A stretch of DNA of 50,203 nucleotides from Phycisphaerales bacterium (lineage in GTDB: Bacteria > Planctomycetota > Phycisphaerae > Phycisphaerales > UBA1924): assembly GCA_029260315.1 (NCBI GenBank), contig JAJDDM010000165.1, positions 1 through 50,203 on the forward strand. Reading direction: 5' to 3'. Below the pieces are notes generated by a model that did no database searches, was not told the origin of the DNA, and saw nothing but the letters and a program-made list of their open reading frames with translations. The position numbers and the translations under genes are program-made. Every line of letters starts with the position of its first letter. Position 1 is the first letter of the stretch. Positions 1 through 9,329 of the stretch are shown here, piece after piece.

Positions 1-2613
1 GCCGCCGCCACCACCGACGATGCCGGCCGGTTCACTCTCACCGGTGCCCACGTCGACATGAGCGCCGGCCCCAGCAACGACGGCTGCCCCTGGCCGCTGC
101 TGGTGGTGACCGCGCCCGGCATGGCGGTGGGCGTGCGACGACTGACCGACCTGCCAACCAAGGCCCTGGACCATGAGCCGGCCGAGACGAACGAGCCGTT
201 CGACATCGGCGCTGTCGCTGTCGAGCCGGCCGTCAGCGTGTCCGGACGCGCCCTGGCCGAGGACGGCCGTCCGCTCGCCGACGTCCCCGTGGTGCTGTGG
301 TCGTCGCGGGCGTCACCGCGCCACGTCGCGCGTCTCGAGAACGACCGCCTGTTCTTCGTCCCCGAACTCATGAGCACGACGACCGGGCCCGACGGGACCT
401 TCCGGCTCGACGGTCTCTGGCCCGGCAGGAGCCAGGTGGTCCTGCACGCCCCCGACCACGTGCGCTCGGTGCAGGACGTGGACCCGGGCGAAGAGGCTCG
501 CGTGGACCTGGGCGACCTCGTGCTGGCTCGCGGACTCGCCATCGAAGGTCGCGTGACGGACACCCGTGGCACCCCCATCGCCGACGCCGAGGTCCTGGTG
601 ACCGATCGGGAGATCACGGGCGGCAGCGTCTTCGACATGATGTACGGCTACAAGGAGGGCGACGACACGATCCACGACGAGCTGGCCCAGACGCGTCGAG
701 GCGTGCGCTGGCTCCCGGCCCGCACGGATACGGCCGGCCGGTTCCGGATCCCGGGCCTCGACGAAGCCAACTACAACCTCTACGTCGACGCGGACGGGTT
801 CGAGCCGACTCGAGTGCGCGAGATCGGCCCTGGCGCCGCGGCCCTGCACGTGCACCTCGCGGAGGAGGCCCTGCTTCGCGTCGACATCGTGGACGCCATC
901 ACCGGGGAGCCGTTGCCCGGCGCCACCCTTCAGGCGCGGCGCATCTCGGGTGTCGACTCGAGCTCCGCCGACGTGGAACTGGTCTGCGTGTCCCCGGGTG
1001 ATCCCGCCGCTGCCGAAGTCCTTCCACCGGGCTCATTCCTGGTGCGCCGCGTCGGGCCGGTCGGTACCTGGCTCCACGCCGAGGCCGCGGGCCGGGCCAC
1101 GGTCGGCATCCAGGCCCAGGGCGTCGAGACCGCCGCTCGAGGTGTCTTCACGCTGGAGATGTCGCCGGAGTCGGTGTTGGGCGGACGGGTCATCGACGAG
1201 GACGGACGTCCGGTCGCGGCGGCCGAGGTCCTGATGATGCCCCCCGGGCGACGACGCATGCCGGTCGCCACGCACACGACCGGTGCGGATGGACGGTTCC
1301 GCATCGCGGGTCTCGGCCGGCTGCAACTCGAGCTGTTCGCCCGCGGCCCGGACCGCGCCGAATCGGCGGCCGCCCCCGTCTCCCTGGAGGCCGGCGAGAC
1401 ACGCACCGACCTGGAGTTCGTCGTCCCGCGCGCGGCGCGCATCCACGGCCGAGTGGTCGGTGACGACGGGGAGCCACGCGAGGGTCTGAGCGCCTCGATC
1501 GACATCCAGCCCTACGGACAGTTCAAGTTCTGGGAGAAGAGCGAGGTGTTCCCGGAGGCCGTGCGCACGGACGGCGACGGACGGTTCGCGATCGAGGGCA
1601 TCACTCCCGGCACCTATCAGCTGCAGATCCACCGGGAGGTGAAGCAGGAGCTGACCCTCACTTCCGGCGAGGACCGCGAGGTCGACGTCTCCCTGCGCCC
1701 ACGTGCTTCCGTGCGCGGACGCCTGACCAGCGCCGGAGAGCCGGTCGAAGGGATCCCCGTCAAGGCGACCCAGATCCGCCGGGTGGGCCACTCCGGTCCG
1801 CTCGACCGGGGCAAGGCCGTGACCGACACCGACGGACAGTACGAGCTCTCGCTCAGGGGTGGCGGCGACTACGAAGTGCTCGCCGATCCCTACGGCGGCG
1901 CCGAGACCGCTGCGGAGGTGAGCGCCCTCGAGAGCGGCGAGCACTTCGTCGTGGACCTGCGTCTCCCTGCCGGCGCCATCGAGGGCCGCATCCGGACCGC
2001 TGACGGGACCGCTGGCGGCACCCCGCTCGCGAACGCCGAACTCACCCTCGATGACCACGAGGACTTCAAGACCACCTACCTGAGGAGCGACGAGCAGGGC
2101 CGTTTCCGCTTCGTCCACCTGCCCGCCGGACAGTTCCGCATCCGCTACTCGGGCTATGGCCGCACACCGGACGGCCGGCGCGGTCGGATCCACCAACCCT
2201 ACGAGAGCGACCTCGTCACCGTCGCCGAGGGTGCGATCGTGATCCACCCCGAGATCGTCATCGTGCCCGGCCACCAGCTCTCCGGCGCGGTCCGCACCGG
2301 ACAGGGACTCACCGCCAAGGACGGCCTGACCCTCTCCCTGGTCCGCCACGACGGCGGGACGCTGATCCCTGGCACGCGCTGGTTCTCGTCGATGAAGTCG
2401 GGCCAGCGTTCGCGCCACGTCGCGTCGGAGAACCGCAGCGGCCTGTGGGACACGACGCAGACGAAGGCCGGCCGCTTCGTGTTCACCGGCCTCCCACCCG
2501 GCGAGTATCGGGTGCTCGGCGGGCAAGCCGACGGGCAGGAGGTCATGGATCTCGGCGTGTCCGTGAACATCGTCGACCGGGATGCGGAGCAGGACCTGGT
2601 CGCCAGACCCTAG
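1..2613 (+). CDS. Carboxypeptidase-regulatory-like repeat protein (5' end outside window)
   Basis: The frame is open from base 1 and the first codons already read as a repeat unit (TTDDAGRFTLTG), so the gene starts upstream of the window and the ATG at 58 is internal. About 870 residues are visible, built of many 80-100 residue beta-sandwich units of the carboxypeptidase D regulatory-like type. Each has the pattern G.V.D..G.P..…T..DGRF…L.PG.Y.L; clear examples fall near residues 80-180, 180-285, 385-475, 480-570 and 660-755 from base 1. No peptidase domain or membrane anchor is visible in this part. Proteins of this kind are usually exported and involved in surface adhesion or in binding cell-wall or sugar material; the specific role cannot be read. 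It is followed by 181 bases without a gene. Confidence 0.85.
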   Translation, partial: AAATTDDAGRFTLTGAHVDMSAGPSNDGCPWPLLVVTAPGMAVGVRRLTDLPTKALDHEPAETNEPFDIGAVAVEPAVSVSGRALAEDGRPLADVPVVLWSSRASPRHVARLENDRLFFVPELMSTTTGPDGTFRLDGLWPGRSQVVLHAPDHVRSVQDVDPGEEARVDLGDLVLARGLAIEGRVTDTRGTPIADAEVLVTDREITGGSVFDMMYGYKEGDDTIHDELAQTRRGVRWLPARTDTAGRFRIPGLDEANYNLYVDADGFEPTRVREIGPGAAALHVHLAEEALLRVDIVDAITGEPLPGATLQARRISGVDSSSADVELVCVSPGDPAAAEVLPPGSFLVRRVGPVGTWLHAEAAGRATVGIQAQGVETAARGVFTLEMSPESVLGGRVIDEDGRPVAAAEVLMMPPGRRRMPVATHTTGADGRFRIAGLGRLQLELFARGPDRAESAAAPVSLEAGETRTDLEFVVPRAARIHGRVVGDDGEPREGLSASIDIQPYGQFKFWEKSEVFPEAVRTDGDGRFAIEGITPGTYQLQIHREVKQELTLTSGEDREVDVSLRPRASVRGRLTSAGEPVEGIPVKATQIRRVGHSGPLDRGKAVTDTDGQYELSLRGGGDYEVLADPYGGAETAAEVSALESGEHFVVDLRLPAGAIEGRIRTADGTAGGTPLANAELTLDDHEDFKTTYLRSDEQGRFRFVHLPAGQFRIRYSGYGRTPDGRRGRIHQPYESDLVTVAEGAIVIHPEIVIVPGHQLSGAVRTGQGLTAKDGLTLSLVRHDGGTLIPGTRWFSSMKSGQRSRHVASENRSGLWDTTQTKAGRFVFTGLPPGEYRVLGGQADGQEVMDLGVSVNIVDRDAEQDLVARP

Positions 2614-2794
2614 CAACCCTGCCCGAGCGGCTCGTCGCCGCCCACCTCGGCGCTGCCGACACGGCCGAGCTTGGAGACCGAGGCGAATCATGGCGTCCCG
2701 ACCCGTTCCCGGCACGGACACCCCTGGTTTCGGAGACGGTGGTAGGGTCGGCCCCCGAGGAAGACCTGCGACCCACGACGTGAAAGGGGCAGCC

Positions 2795-3676
2795 TTGTCC
2801 ACGCTCCGCATCCTGCTCGCGACCCTCGCGCTGGCCACCGCCGCCGAGGCCCAGACGATCCTCCTCTCCGAGGACTTCGACGCCGGCATCCCGCCCACCT
2901 GGACCAACATCCAGCTCGGCTACACGGGCGACATCTGGCAGCCCGGCTTCCACCTCATCGACGGCACCGCCGATGTCAACCACGAGTACTTCTGCGACTT
3001 CGGGTTCTTCTTCCGCAACAACATCCTGCTGTCACCGGTGATGGACTTCACCGACGTCACCAACGCGACGTTCCAGTGCGACCAGTTCCACAACTTCTCC
3101 AGCGCGATCCTCTACAACGCCATCGAGGTCACGACCAACGGAGGAGCGAACTACACCATCGTCCACCAGGTGGTCGCTCCGGGCGACGGCGTGAGTTCGA
3201 TCCAGGTCGACCTGGATGCCTTCGCCGGGCAGCCTTCGGTCCAGGTCGCGCTGCACTACCAGGGAGTCATCGCGAACGACTGGAGCGTCGACAACATCGT
3301 CGTGAAGTCCCCGTGGGTGGAGCTTGGCAACGGCCTCGGCGGGGCGCTCGGTGTACCCCTCCTGCAGGGCTCGGGAAGCCTCCAGCCGGGCTCGTCCGTC
3401 GCGCTCTCACTCTCGGGCGCCCCACCGTCGGCCAGCGCGTATCTCGTCGTCGGCCTCGCCACCATCAACGCGCCCTTCAAGGGCGGCGTGCTCGTGCCCG
3501 AAGTGGACCACCTGATCACGCTCGCGACCAACGCGGGCGGAGCGCTGCCGATCCTGGCCCCGTGGATCGCGGGCATCCCGCCCGACTTCACCACGTACTT
3601 CCAGTACTGGGTCGCGGACGCGTCGGGGCCAAGCGGCTTCGTGGCCAGCAACGGGATCTCCGGCACGACGCCCTGA
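2795..3676 (+). CDS. Secreted protein: MAM/choice-of-anchor-like domain plus lineage-specific C-terminal domain
   Basis: A 293-residue exported protein. I chose the TTG at 2795 because AGGGG lies just upstream and it yields a clean signal peptide (STLRILLATLALATAAEAQ, cleavage near residue 20). No ATG in the frame gives a signal peptide. Residues 25-170 (EDFDAGIPP.W … NDWSVDNIVV) look like the jelly-roll modules annotated as choice-of-anchor or MAM-like in secreted bacterial proteins. Residues about 172-293 are the C-terminal domain also seen in the proteins at 4581-6389, 19090-20406 and 21654-23513, ending ASNGISGTTP. The function is unknown; it probably lies outside the cytoplasm, and the tail may be a sorting or anchoring domain (inference). 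Confidence 0.75.
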   Translation: MSTLRILLATLALATAAEAQTILLSEDFDAGIPPTWTNIQLGYTGDIWQPGFHLIDGTADVNHEYFCDFGFFFRNNILLSPVMDFTDVTNATFQCDQFHNFSSAILYNAIEVTTNGGANYTIVHQVVAPGDGVSSIQVDLDAFAGQPSVQVALHYQGVIANDWSVDNIVVKSPWVELGNGLGGALGVPLLQGSGSLQPGSSVALSLSGAPPSASAYLVVGLATINAPFKGGVLVPEVDHLITLATNAGGALPILAPWIAGIPPDFTTYFQYWVADASGPSGFVASNGISGTTP

Positions 3677-3734
3677 GGCGACCGGGCCGCCCGCGGCGAA
3701 CTCGAGAGCGATGCTGGTCCCGGCGCCTCCGGGG

Positions 3735-3916
3735 CTAGCCTGGACTTCTCACCAGCTTCTGCTGCGGAATCACCAGGACCTCCATGGCTGCGTCGAGCGG
3801 CGCGGTCGATGCTCGACGGGGTGTGCACCCCGCCTCCGCGTCGACCACGCTGCTGCTCCTTGCCACGAAGGCCCTGGCGCCCCCTCGCGACGAAGCGGGT
3901 GAGAAGTCCAGGCTAG
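3735..3916. mobile_element. MITE-like element with 19-bp perfect terminal inverted repeats
   Basis: CTAGCCTGGACTTCTCACC at 3735-3753 is matched exactly in inverted orientation by GGTGAGAAGTCCAGGCTAG at 3898-3916. After one mismatch the match continues for GCTTC, giving 25 bp with one mismatch. The 182-bp interior has no convincing gene. Size and structure fit a non-autonomous (MITE-like) element or the deleted remains of an IS. The right repeat supplies the TAG stop of the cytochrome gene that ends at 3913. I see no target duplication. The parental IS family is not assigned. Confidence 0.7.
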
Positions 3917-4416
3917 TGGTCGGCGTCGTGGCAGGTGCTGCAGGAGTTGTCGAGGTTCGTGAACAACGCCTTGAGCTGGGCCTCGTCCGGCACCTCGGCG
4001 CGGGCGGCGCGGGACAGCTCGAGCGCGATCGAGCGCGTGTCGGCGGCCATCTCCAGGTAGCTGTCCGGCTTGCGTCGATGCTGCGTGTTGACGTTCGACA
4101 ACTCGGCGATGACCTCCGACCACGCGGTGATCGCGTCGAGTCGGTGCTCGTCGTCGGTCTGCGGGAGGGCCTCGCCGATCTTGCCGAACGCCGATCCGAT
4201 CCCCGCCATGAGACTCGACACGCGGGCGAACGGCTTGAACGGCGGCGCCTCGCCCGCGTCCGGGGTCTGCTCGTCGTCCGACATCGCGGCGGGCGCCACG
4301 ACGGACGACGTGGTGCCGGCCGGCAACGTGGCGCAGGACGCCGCGCTCGGGAACCAGAGGGCGCTGCTCAGGGTGATCAAGGCGAAGGCTGCGCAGAGCG
4401 GGCGGGTGACGGTCAT
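3913..4416 (-). CDS. Exported cytochrome c'-like protein (C-terminal CXXCH)
   Basis: 167 residues starting at the ATG at 4416, which gives a signal peptide (TVTRPLCAAFALITLSSA…, cleavage around residues 25-32). The mature part is helical. It carries one covalent-heme motif, CSTCH, within the last ten residues (…DNSCSTCHDADH). A single C-terminal CXXCH on a four-helix-type protein is the arrangement of class II cytochromes c (cytochrome c'). The role is periplasmic heme binding or electron transfer; the partner is unknown. The stop codon TAG lies inside the inverted repeat of the element at 3735-3916, so the natural C-terminus may have been a few residues longer. The gene is monocistronic on the minus strand, downstream of the FG-GAP gene. 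Confidence 0.7.
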   Translation of the reverse strand: MTVTRPLCAAFALITLSSALWFPSAASCATLPAGTTSSVVAPAAMSDDEQTPDAGEAPPFKPFARVSSLMAGIGSAFGKIGEALPQTDDEHRLDAITAWSEVIAELSNVNTQHRRKPDSYLEMAADTRSIALELSRAARAEVPDEAQLKALFTNLDNSCSTCHDADH

Positions 4417-4580
4417 GGGGCAGGTCTCGAGTGGAGGTGAGCAGGAACGCCATGATGATCGTGCATGACGGGTGCGCGGCACGTCTCGAGCTGGTAACGA
4501 CGGTGCTCCGTGGCGGCACCTCGGCCCCATGGCCTGCCCGAGCAGCGACGTCTTGCCCACTGTGCGCTGCGTACGGGTGG

Positions 4581-6389
4581 TTACGGCGTCGTCCCGCTCA
4601 GGCCGTTGCTCGCCGCGAATCCCTCCGGCCCGGCGGTGTCGACGATCCAATGCTGGAAGTACAGCGTCGTGCCCGCGGGAACGCCGTCCGGGAAGAGCGT
4701 GCTGACGAGCAGATCACCGTTGACGTCGGTGACCAGCCCTGCCAGCCGCACGTCCGGCGACGGCACCAGGACACCTCCATGGAGAGGAGTCGAGATGTTC
4801 GTCAGGCCCACGACGAGGTAGGTCAAGGACCCCGCGGCTGCGTTCGTGAGGACCAGGTTCACGGGACACCCGCCCGCCAGGAGGCCCGCCCCCTCGAGCG
4901 AGGGCACGCCGTGGCTGCCGGCGAGACCATGGCCGAGACCGGTCCATGCGCCCAGGCTCACATCGAACAGGTAGGCGGAGCCGGAATCGGTGCCGGCGCC
5001 GTCGTCGTCTCGGGCCCCGACGATGACGCTGCTGCCCCGGATCGCGATGGATGTGCCGAAGTCGTCGCCAGGCTCTCCGTCGCCGGGAAGGAACTTGGAG
5101 AGCAGGGCACCCGAAGTGGCATCGAAGAGCGAGACCGTACCGGAACCGGAGCCATTGTCGTCGTCATCCGGCGACCCGACGAGGACTGTGGAGCCGGCGA
5201 TCGCGACAGCTCGGCCGAACTGGTCAACGGCCGTGCCATCAGGGGGGAGGAGCTCGGCGAACTGGGCACCCGTCGTCGTGTCGAACAGGTAGGCGGAGCC
5301 GGAGTCGGGGCCGTTGTCGTCGTGGCGCGGGGCCCCGACGAGGGCCGTCGTGCCGCTGATCGCCACGGCCCAGCCGAACAGGTCGTCGGCCGCTCCGTCG
5401 CCAGGGAGGAGCTTGGCGAGCTGCTCGCCCGTGGTGGTGTCGAACAGGTACGCGGAACCCGAGTCGGATCCGTTGTCGTCATCTTCGAGGGCCCCGACGA
5501 GGGCGGTCGTCCCACTGAGCGCCACGGACCAGCCGAACGAGTCGTCGGCCGCTCCGTCGACGGCGAGCAGCTTGGACAGCTGCTGACCTGTCGTCGTGTC
5601 GAACAGGTACGCGGATCCGGAGTCGGAGTTGAAGCCGATGGCCCCGATGAGGGCGGTTGTCCCGCTGAGCGCAACGGACCTGCCGAAGATGGGGTCGGCG
5701 TCGTCATCGCAGGGGACCAGCCGGGCGAGTTCCTGGCCCGTGGCCGTGTCGAACAGATAGGCGGCACCGGCGGCGTTGTCGCCTGCAAAGGGAGCCCCGA
5801 CGAGAGCGGTGGTGTCACTGATCGCAACAGACCAACCGAAGTAATCACCGGACTCCCCGTCGCTGGGGAGGAGCTTGGCGAGCTGGACGCCCGTCTCGGT
5901 GTCGAACAGGTACGCGGAGCCGGAGAAGCAGCCGTTGTCGTCGTCCCGGTAGGCTCCGGCGATCGCGATCGTGTCGCTGATCGCGACGGAGTAGCCGAAC
6001 TCGTCGTGAGCTGCGCTGTCGTCGGAGATGAGCTTGGCCACCTCGCACACCTCGGAAGGGGAGACCACGACGAGACCGGGCTTCGTCTCGGTGTCGACAT
6101 CGAGGCCCAAGAAGACCGTGAGCCTGACGGTGTGTTCCCCCGGAGTGGTGTAGGTGTGGATCGGATTCTGCTCGAGCGAACCGGTGCCGTCACCGAAGTC
6201 CCAGAGCCAGATCAGGGGCAGCCCCCCCGTCGTGGCATCCCAGAAGACAACCGTGAGCGGGTTGGCCCCCGTCATCGGTGCGGCCGCGAAGTCGGCGTCG
6301 AGTTGCGAGCGCGCAGCCGATCCGGCGAGGCACAGGCCCAAGAGCACCAAGCCGCTGATGCGAAGACACTCTCTGCGGCTCGACATCAT
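4581..6389 (-). CDS. Exported PKD + seven FG-GAP repeat protein with the shared C-terminal domain
   Basis: 602 residues. It has an N-terminal signal peptide (MSSRRECLRISGLVLLGLCLAGSAARS), a PKD domain at about residues 30-110 (WLWDFGDGTG…TYTTPGEHTVRL), and then seven beta-propeller blades of FG-GAP type. Each blade carries D.FG.SVAIS.T.ALVGA followed by DDDNG..SGSAYLFDT.TG.QLAKLLP.DG. The last ~120 residues (from about 480) form the C-terminal domain ending ASNGLSGTTP. A seven-bladed integrin-like propeller plus PKD fits a surface or extracellular protein that binds proteins or polysaccharide; no catalytic domain is visible. The near-identical blade DNA makes this a tandem-repeat region (about 4990-6000) where copy number could vary. 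Confidence 0.85.
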   Translation of the reverse strand: MMSSRRECLRISGLVLLGLCLAGSAARSQLDADFAAAPMTGANPLTVVFWDATTGGLPLIWLWDFGDGTGSLEQNPIHTYTTPGEHTVRLTVFLGLDVDTETKPGLVVVSPSEVCEVAKLISDDSAAHDEFGYSVAISDTIAIAGAYRDDDNGCFSGSAYLFDTETGVQLAKLLPSDGESGDYFGWSVAISDTTALVGAPFAGDNAAGAAYLFDTATGQELARLVPCDDDADPIFGRSVALSGTTALIGAIGFNSDSGSAYLFDTTTGQQLSKLLAVDGAADDSFGWSVALSGTTALVGALEDDDNGSDSGSAYLFDTTTGEQLAKLLPGDGAADDLFGWAVAISGTTALVGAPRHDDNGPDSGSAYLFDTTTGAQFAELLPPDGTAVDQFGRAVAIAGSTVLVGSPDDDDNGSGSGTVSLFDATSGALLSKFLPGDGEPGDDFGTSIAIRGSSVIVGARDDDGAGTDSGSAYLFDVSLGAWTGLGHGLAGSHGVPSLEGAGLLAGGCPVNLVLTNAAAGSLTYLVVGLTNISTPLHGGVLVPSPDVRLAGLVTDVNGDLLVSTLFPDGVPAGTTLYFQHWIVDTAGPEGFAASNGLSGTTP

Positions 6390-6742
6390 CCCCCTGCTCC
6401 TCTCGCGATCTTCGGCGGCCCCCTGCCAGAGTCACGGTAGGCCGAAGCCGGAGGGCCGTCCAGCGAGAGAGCGGCGCGTCCGGGCGAGCGAGCGTGCGTG
6501 CCGGGCGTCGAGTCTGCCGCTGGGGCGATTGCCCGCTGCTGTCGGTGAGGAGTTGCCTACAACTCGAGCAGGAGCTGGCACTCGCCGTCGCGCAGGATGC
6601 CTCACGACCGGGGTCTCGATCTCGACGATGAGCCTCTCGTAGGCGGCGGCGCGTGGATGCCGACCGGGAGGATCCGTAGCCTTGGGCGCCCGCCGGTCCC
6701 GCCGGTGCCGCCGGCCCTACGCTTCCCTCCGGTCGCCCCCCC
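6390..6742. other. Divergent intergenic region without a gene
   Basis: 353 bases lie between the divergent FG-GAP gene and the aminotransferase. I see no convincing coding frame. Near 6672-6722 there is a GC-rich stretch with flanking GTAG and CTAC that could form a hairpin. Promoters for both genes must lie here, but I cannot point to boxes with confidence. Confidence 0.4.
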
Positions 6743-7996
6743 ATGCAGCGCGACTCCTTCTTGTCCGACAACTGCCCGCCGATGGGCATCTACGAGACCC
6801 TCTACGCCTTCCACGACAGCTTCGGGCAGTTCATGGGGACCACCGGGACGCATCCCTGGTCGCAGGGGTTCCCGCTGACCACGCAGCTCGAGGGCGGGCC
6901 GCCGCTGCCGAGCCGCGTGGAGGTGACCTTCGAGGACCGCTTCTACCCGAAGGCCTGGGGCCACCCACGCCTGCGCGAGGCGATCGCCGCGCACTACAAC
7001 GGCTTCTACGGCTCGAGCATCGCGCCGGAGAACGTGATGGTCTTCGCCGGTGGCCGGCCGGGGATCTACGCGGTCCTCGCGTACCTCAAGCGTCACGTCG
7101 AGGTCCGGATCGGCAACGCCGAGTGGCCGGCCTACCTCGACATCATGACGCAGACGGAGACGAGCTGGCGCGTCGTCCCGTTCACCGAGGAGAACGGGTT
7201 CCATCCACCGAACTCGGCCTACTACGACCGCACCGGCCTCAACCACAAGACGCACCTGCTCCCGATCATCAGCAACCCGGGCAATCCGACCGGCCACACC
7301 CGGGCGGGCGCCGAGCTGGAGGAGCTGATCGACATGGCCGAGCAGCCCGGCCACGGCATCCTGCTCGACGAGGCCTACGAGATGTTCCACGCGTCGAAGG
7401 GCGTGAGCGGCATCCGCTACGTGAAGGACCTCGACGACAGCAACGTGTTCCTGGCGGGGGCGTGCACCAAGGGACTCCAGTGCCCGGGCATCCGCATCGG
7501 CTGGATCATCGCCAGCCGGAAGAACGTCGAGACCCTGTCGAACTACTCCAGCTTCGGCATGGGCGGGGTGAGCCATCCCTCGCAGCTCTACGCCGTCGAA
7601 CTCCTCGAGCCTTCGCGCGTCGCGCTGGCGCGCGAGGCGGTGGAGCGACATTTCGGCATGCAGCGCGAGCGCTACGGCGCGGCCTTCCGGGACATGGGGC
7701 TCGGCGTGTTCACGGGGGACGGCGGCTTCTACCACTGGCTGAAGCTGCCCGACGACCTCGATGCAGGCGAGCTGAACCGGCGCCTGTTCCGGCACGGCGC
7801 CGCCATCCTGGAGGGCACCGACTGCGACATGGCCCGGCCCCACGCCAAGGACCCGGCATACGTCTCGCCCTACCGCTCCTGGTTCCGCTTCTCCTTCGGC
7901 CCGCTGCTCCCCGAGACCTTCGAGTCGGACGTCGCGCTGTTCGGGCGGGTGTTGGAGGAGTACCGGGCCGACGTGGCGGCGGGCCGGGCGGGCTGA
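6743..7996 (+). CDS. Class I/II PLP-dependent aminotransferase
   Basis: 417 residues of fold-type I aminotransferase. NPGNPTG at about residue 178 binds substrate and cofactor. D209 in LLDEAY contacts the pyridine nitrogen, and the Schiff-base lysine is K243 in AGACTKGLQCPG, followed by R251 in GIRIGW. Length and motifs are normal and the protein is cytosolic. The amino-acid substrate cannot be assigned from sequence. The ATG at 6743 is preceded by a C-rich stretch with no recognisable ribosome site, but the N-terminus matches the family well. It converges with the pirin gene, with 80 bases between the stops. Confidence 0.9.
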   Translation: MQRDSFLSDNCPPMGIYETLYAFHDSFGQFMGTTGTHPWSQGFPLTTQLEGGPPLPSRVEVTFEDRFYPKAWGHPRLREAIAAHYNGFYGSSIAPENVMVFAGGRPGIYAVLAYLKRHVEVRIGNAEWPAYLDIMTQTETSWRVVPFTEENGFHPPNSAYYDRTGLNHKTHLLPIISNPGNPTGHTRAGAELEELIDMAEQPGHGILLDEAYEMFHASKGVSGIRYVKDLDDSNVFLAGACTKGLQCPGIRIGWIIASRKNVETLSNYSSFGMGGVSHPSQLYAVELLEPSRVALAREAVERHFGMQRERYGAAFRDMGLGVFTGDGGFYHWLKLPDDLDAGELNRRLFRHGAAILEGTDCDMARPHAKDPAYVSPYRSWFRFSFGPLLPETFESDVALFGRVLEEYRADVAAGRAG

Positions 7997-8076
7997 GGCT
8001 GAGCGCGTTGCTCATGGTCTTGCTCCTCTCACGTTGCCATGGAAGGCGTGCGTCTCGGTCGTCTTCGAGTCCGCCC

Positions 8077-8949
8077 TCATCCGAGCCGTCCCAACTTCCC
8101 ATCCTGATAGTCGGTGATGGCCTGACGGATCTCGTCGGTGGTGTTCATCACGAACGGCCCTTGCCCCACGATGGGCTCGTCGATGGGTTCCCCACTGAGG
8201 AGCAGCGCTCTTGCGCCATGCCCGGCGTCGATGCGGATGGAATCACCACCGGCTTCGAACACGACGACCTGGGCCGATTCCACCACGTCCTCGTCGTTCA
8301 CGCGAAGCGAACCCTGCAGGACCACCAAGGCCGTGTTGAAGGCCTCGGGAACCGGGAGCTCGAGCGCCTGGTCACTGCCGATGCGTAGGTCCCAGGCCTG
8401 GATCGGAGTGAAGGTCTTCGCCGGACCGCGAGTTCCGGCGTGCTCGCCGGCGATCACCCGGAGAACGCCGCGCCCTTCGCCGAGGTCCACGGTTGGAATC
8501 TGCGCATCGAGGATTCCCTGGTAGCGCGGTGGCGACATCTTGTCCTTCGCCGGCAGGTTGACCCACAACTGCACCATCTCGAAGACGCCCCCGCGCTCGG
8601 CGAAGCTGCGGCCGTGATGCTCCTCGTGGACGATTCCAGATGCAGCGGTCATCCACTGCACGTCGCCAGGGCCGATCCGTCCGCCGGCACCGGTCGAGTC
8701 GCGATGCTCCACCTCGCCCGCGTAGACGATCGTCACGGTCTCGAACCCTCGATGCGGGTGTTCGCCGACACCGAGGCGCTGCGTGGTCGGCGGAAACTCC
8801 CTCGGACCCGCGTAGTCGAGCAGCAGGAACGGGCTGAGCCGCTTGCCGAGCGCCGGGTAGGAGAAGAGGGTCCGGACGGGGAACCCGTCGCCAACCCAGT
8901 GGGATGCCTGACTCCGGTGGATGCTGTGAACCTTCTTGTGGCTCCTCAT
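8077..8949 (-). CDS. Pirin family protein
   Basis: 290 residues of the bicupin pirin family. The N-terminal cupin carries the expected metal-site pattern: EHPHRGFETVTIVYAGEVEHRDS, GD.QWMTAASGIVHEE and MVQLWVNLP. The C-terminal half holds the second cupin and the typical ending GPFVMNT..EI..AI.DY..GK.G. The ATG at 8949 is preceded by GAGGAG and begins at the usual family N-terminus; the open frame upstream is not family-like. Pirins are iron proteins, some with quercetinase or regulatory roles; which applies here is unknown. Confidence 0.92.
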   Translation of the reverse strand: MRSHKKVHSIHRSQASHWVGDGFPVRTLFSYPALGKRLSPFLLLDYAGPREFPPTTQRLGVGEHPHRGFETVTIVYAGEVEHRDSTGAGGRIGPGDVQWMTAASGIVHEEHHGRSFAERGGVFEMVQLWVNLPAKDKMSPPRYQGILDAQIPTVDLGEGRGVLRVIAGEHAGTRGPAKTFTPIQAWDLRIGSDQALELPVPEAFNTALVVLQGSLRVNDEDVVESAQVVVFEAGGDSIRIDAGHGARALLLSGEPIDEPIVGQGPFVMNTTDEIRQAITDYQDGKLGRLG

Positions 8950-9025
8950 CACTCCTCGCTCGTTGTCGTCGTCGCTCGTGCCCGTGTCTCCCGAGATCCC
9001 CATGCGATCTCCACCACGCCCGCCG

Positions 9026-9226
9026 TCAAGGATGTTCGGTGAACGGGCCGACAAGCACATCGGGGACACCATCGCCATCGATGTCACCCGCATCGGAGAC
9101 CGCCGCACCGAAGCCCGGCTCTCCGCCGGGTGCGCTGATCGAGAGGAGCTCTCGCTGAGCAAGCACGGGCGGGCACACGGCCAGGGCCAGCGCAACCCAG
9201 AGGAACCGCGCTGCAGTCCTTGCCAC
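9026..9226 (-). pseudogene. Truncated FG-GAP repeat protein (remnant)
   Basis: The GTG at 9226 follows GGGAGG and gives a good signal peptide (ARTAARFLWVALALAVCPPVLA). This leads straight into the start of an FG-GAP blade (PGFGAAVSDAGDIDGDGVPDVLVG), but the frame stops after 66 residues. Full-length relatives continue through several blades, so this is a 3'-truncated gene. It lies directly downstream of an attC-like repeat (9291-9328), making it the last unit of the first cassette array. It could in principle express a secreted one-blade fragment. Confidence 0.6.
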
Positions 9227-9290
9227 TGCGACCTCCCTGCCCCGGCTCACTGCGCGCCCTGCCCTCCCGCACCGACCGGGTGATCCCCCC

Positions 9291-9328
9291 ATCCTACGCG
9301 CCGTCGGGCCGCGGTGGCGGACAGCGGG
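9291..9328 (-). repeat. attC-like cassette repeat, type B
   Basis: On the minus strand: CTGTCCGCC, a GC-rich hairpin with CCCGACGGCG, then GTAGGAT next to the following gene. The same unit recurs at 9846-9871, 13223-13260, 33328-33363, 34817-34852 and 35730-35757, nearly always between the stop of one minus-strand gene and the start of the next. GTAGGAT is one base away from the integron R' consensus GTTRRRY. Position, hairpin potential and orientation suggest a recombination site; a conserved terminator or REP sequence is the alternative. Confidence 0.5.
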
Positions 9329-9329
9329 G

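Noticed and set aside
1033..2910. Long minus-strand open frame opposite the carboxypeptidase-regulatory-like gene
   Set aside because: It is compositionally biased and lacks any domain; the plus strand carries clear repeat domains. Long antisense frames are expected at this GC content.
4431..6440. 669-codon plus-strand open frame
   Set aside because: It is exactly antisense to seven FG-GAP blades, and its apparent repeats (RVEQV.G..VG) are the mirror of those blades.
6602..7843. 413-codon minus-strand open frame
   Set aside because: Antisense of the aminotransferase; His/Val/Arg-rich with no recognisable domain.
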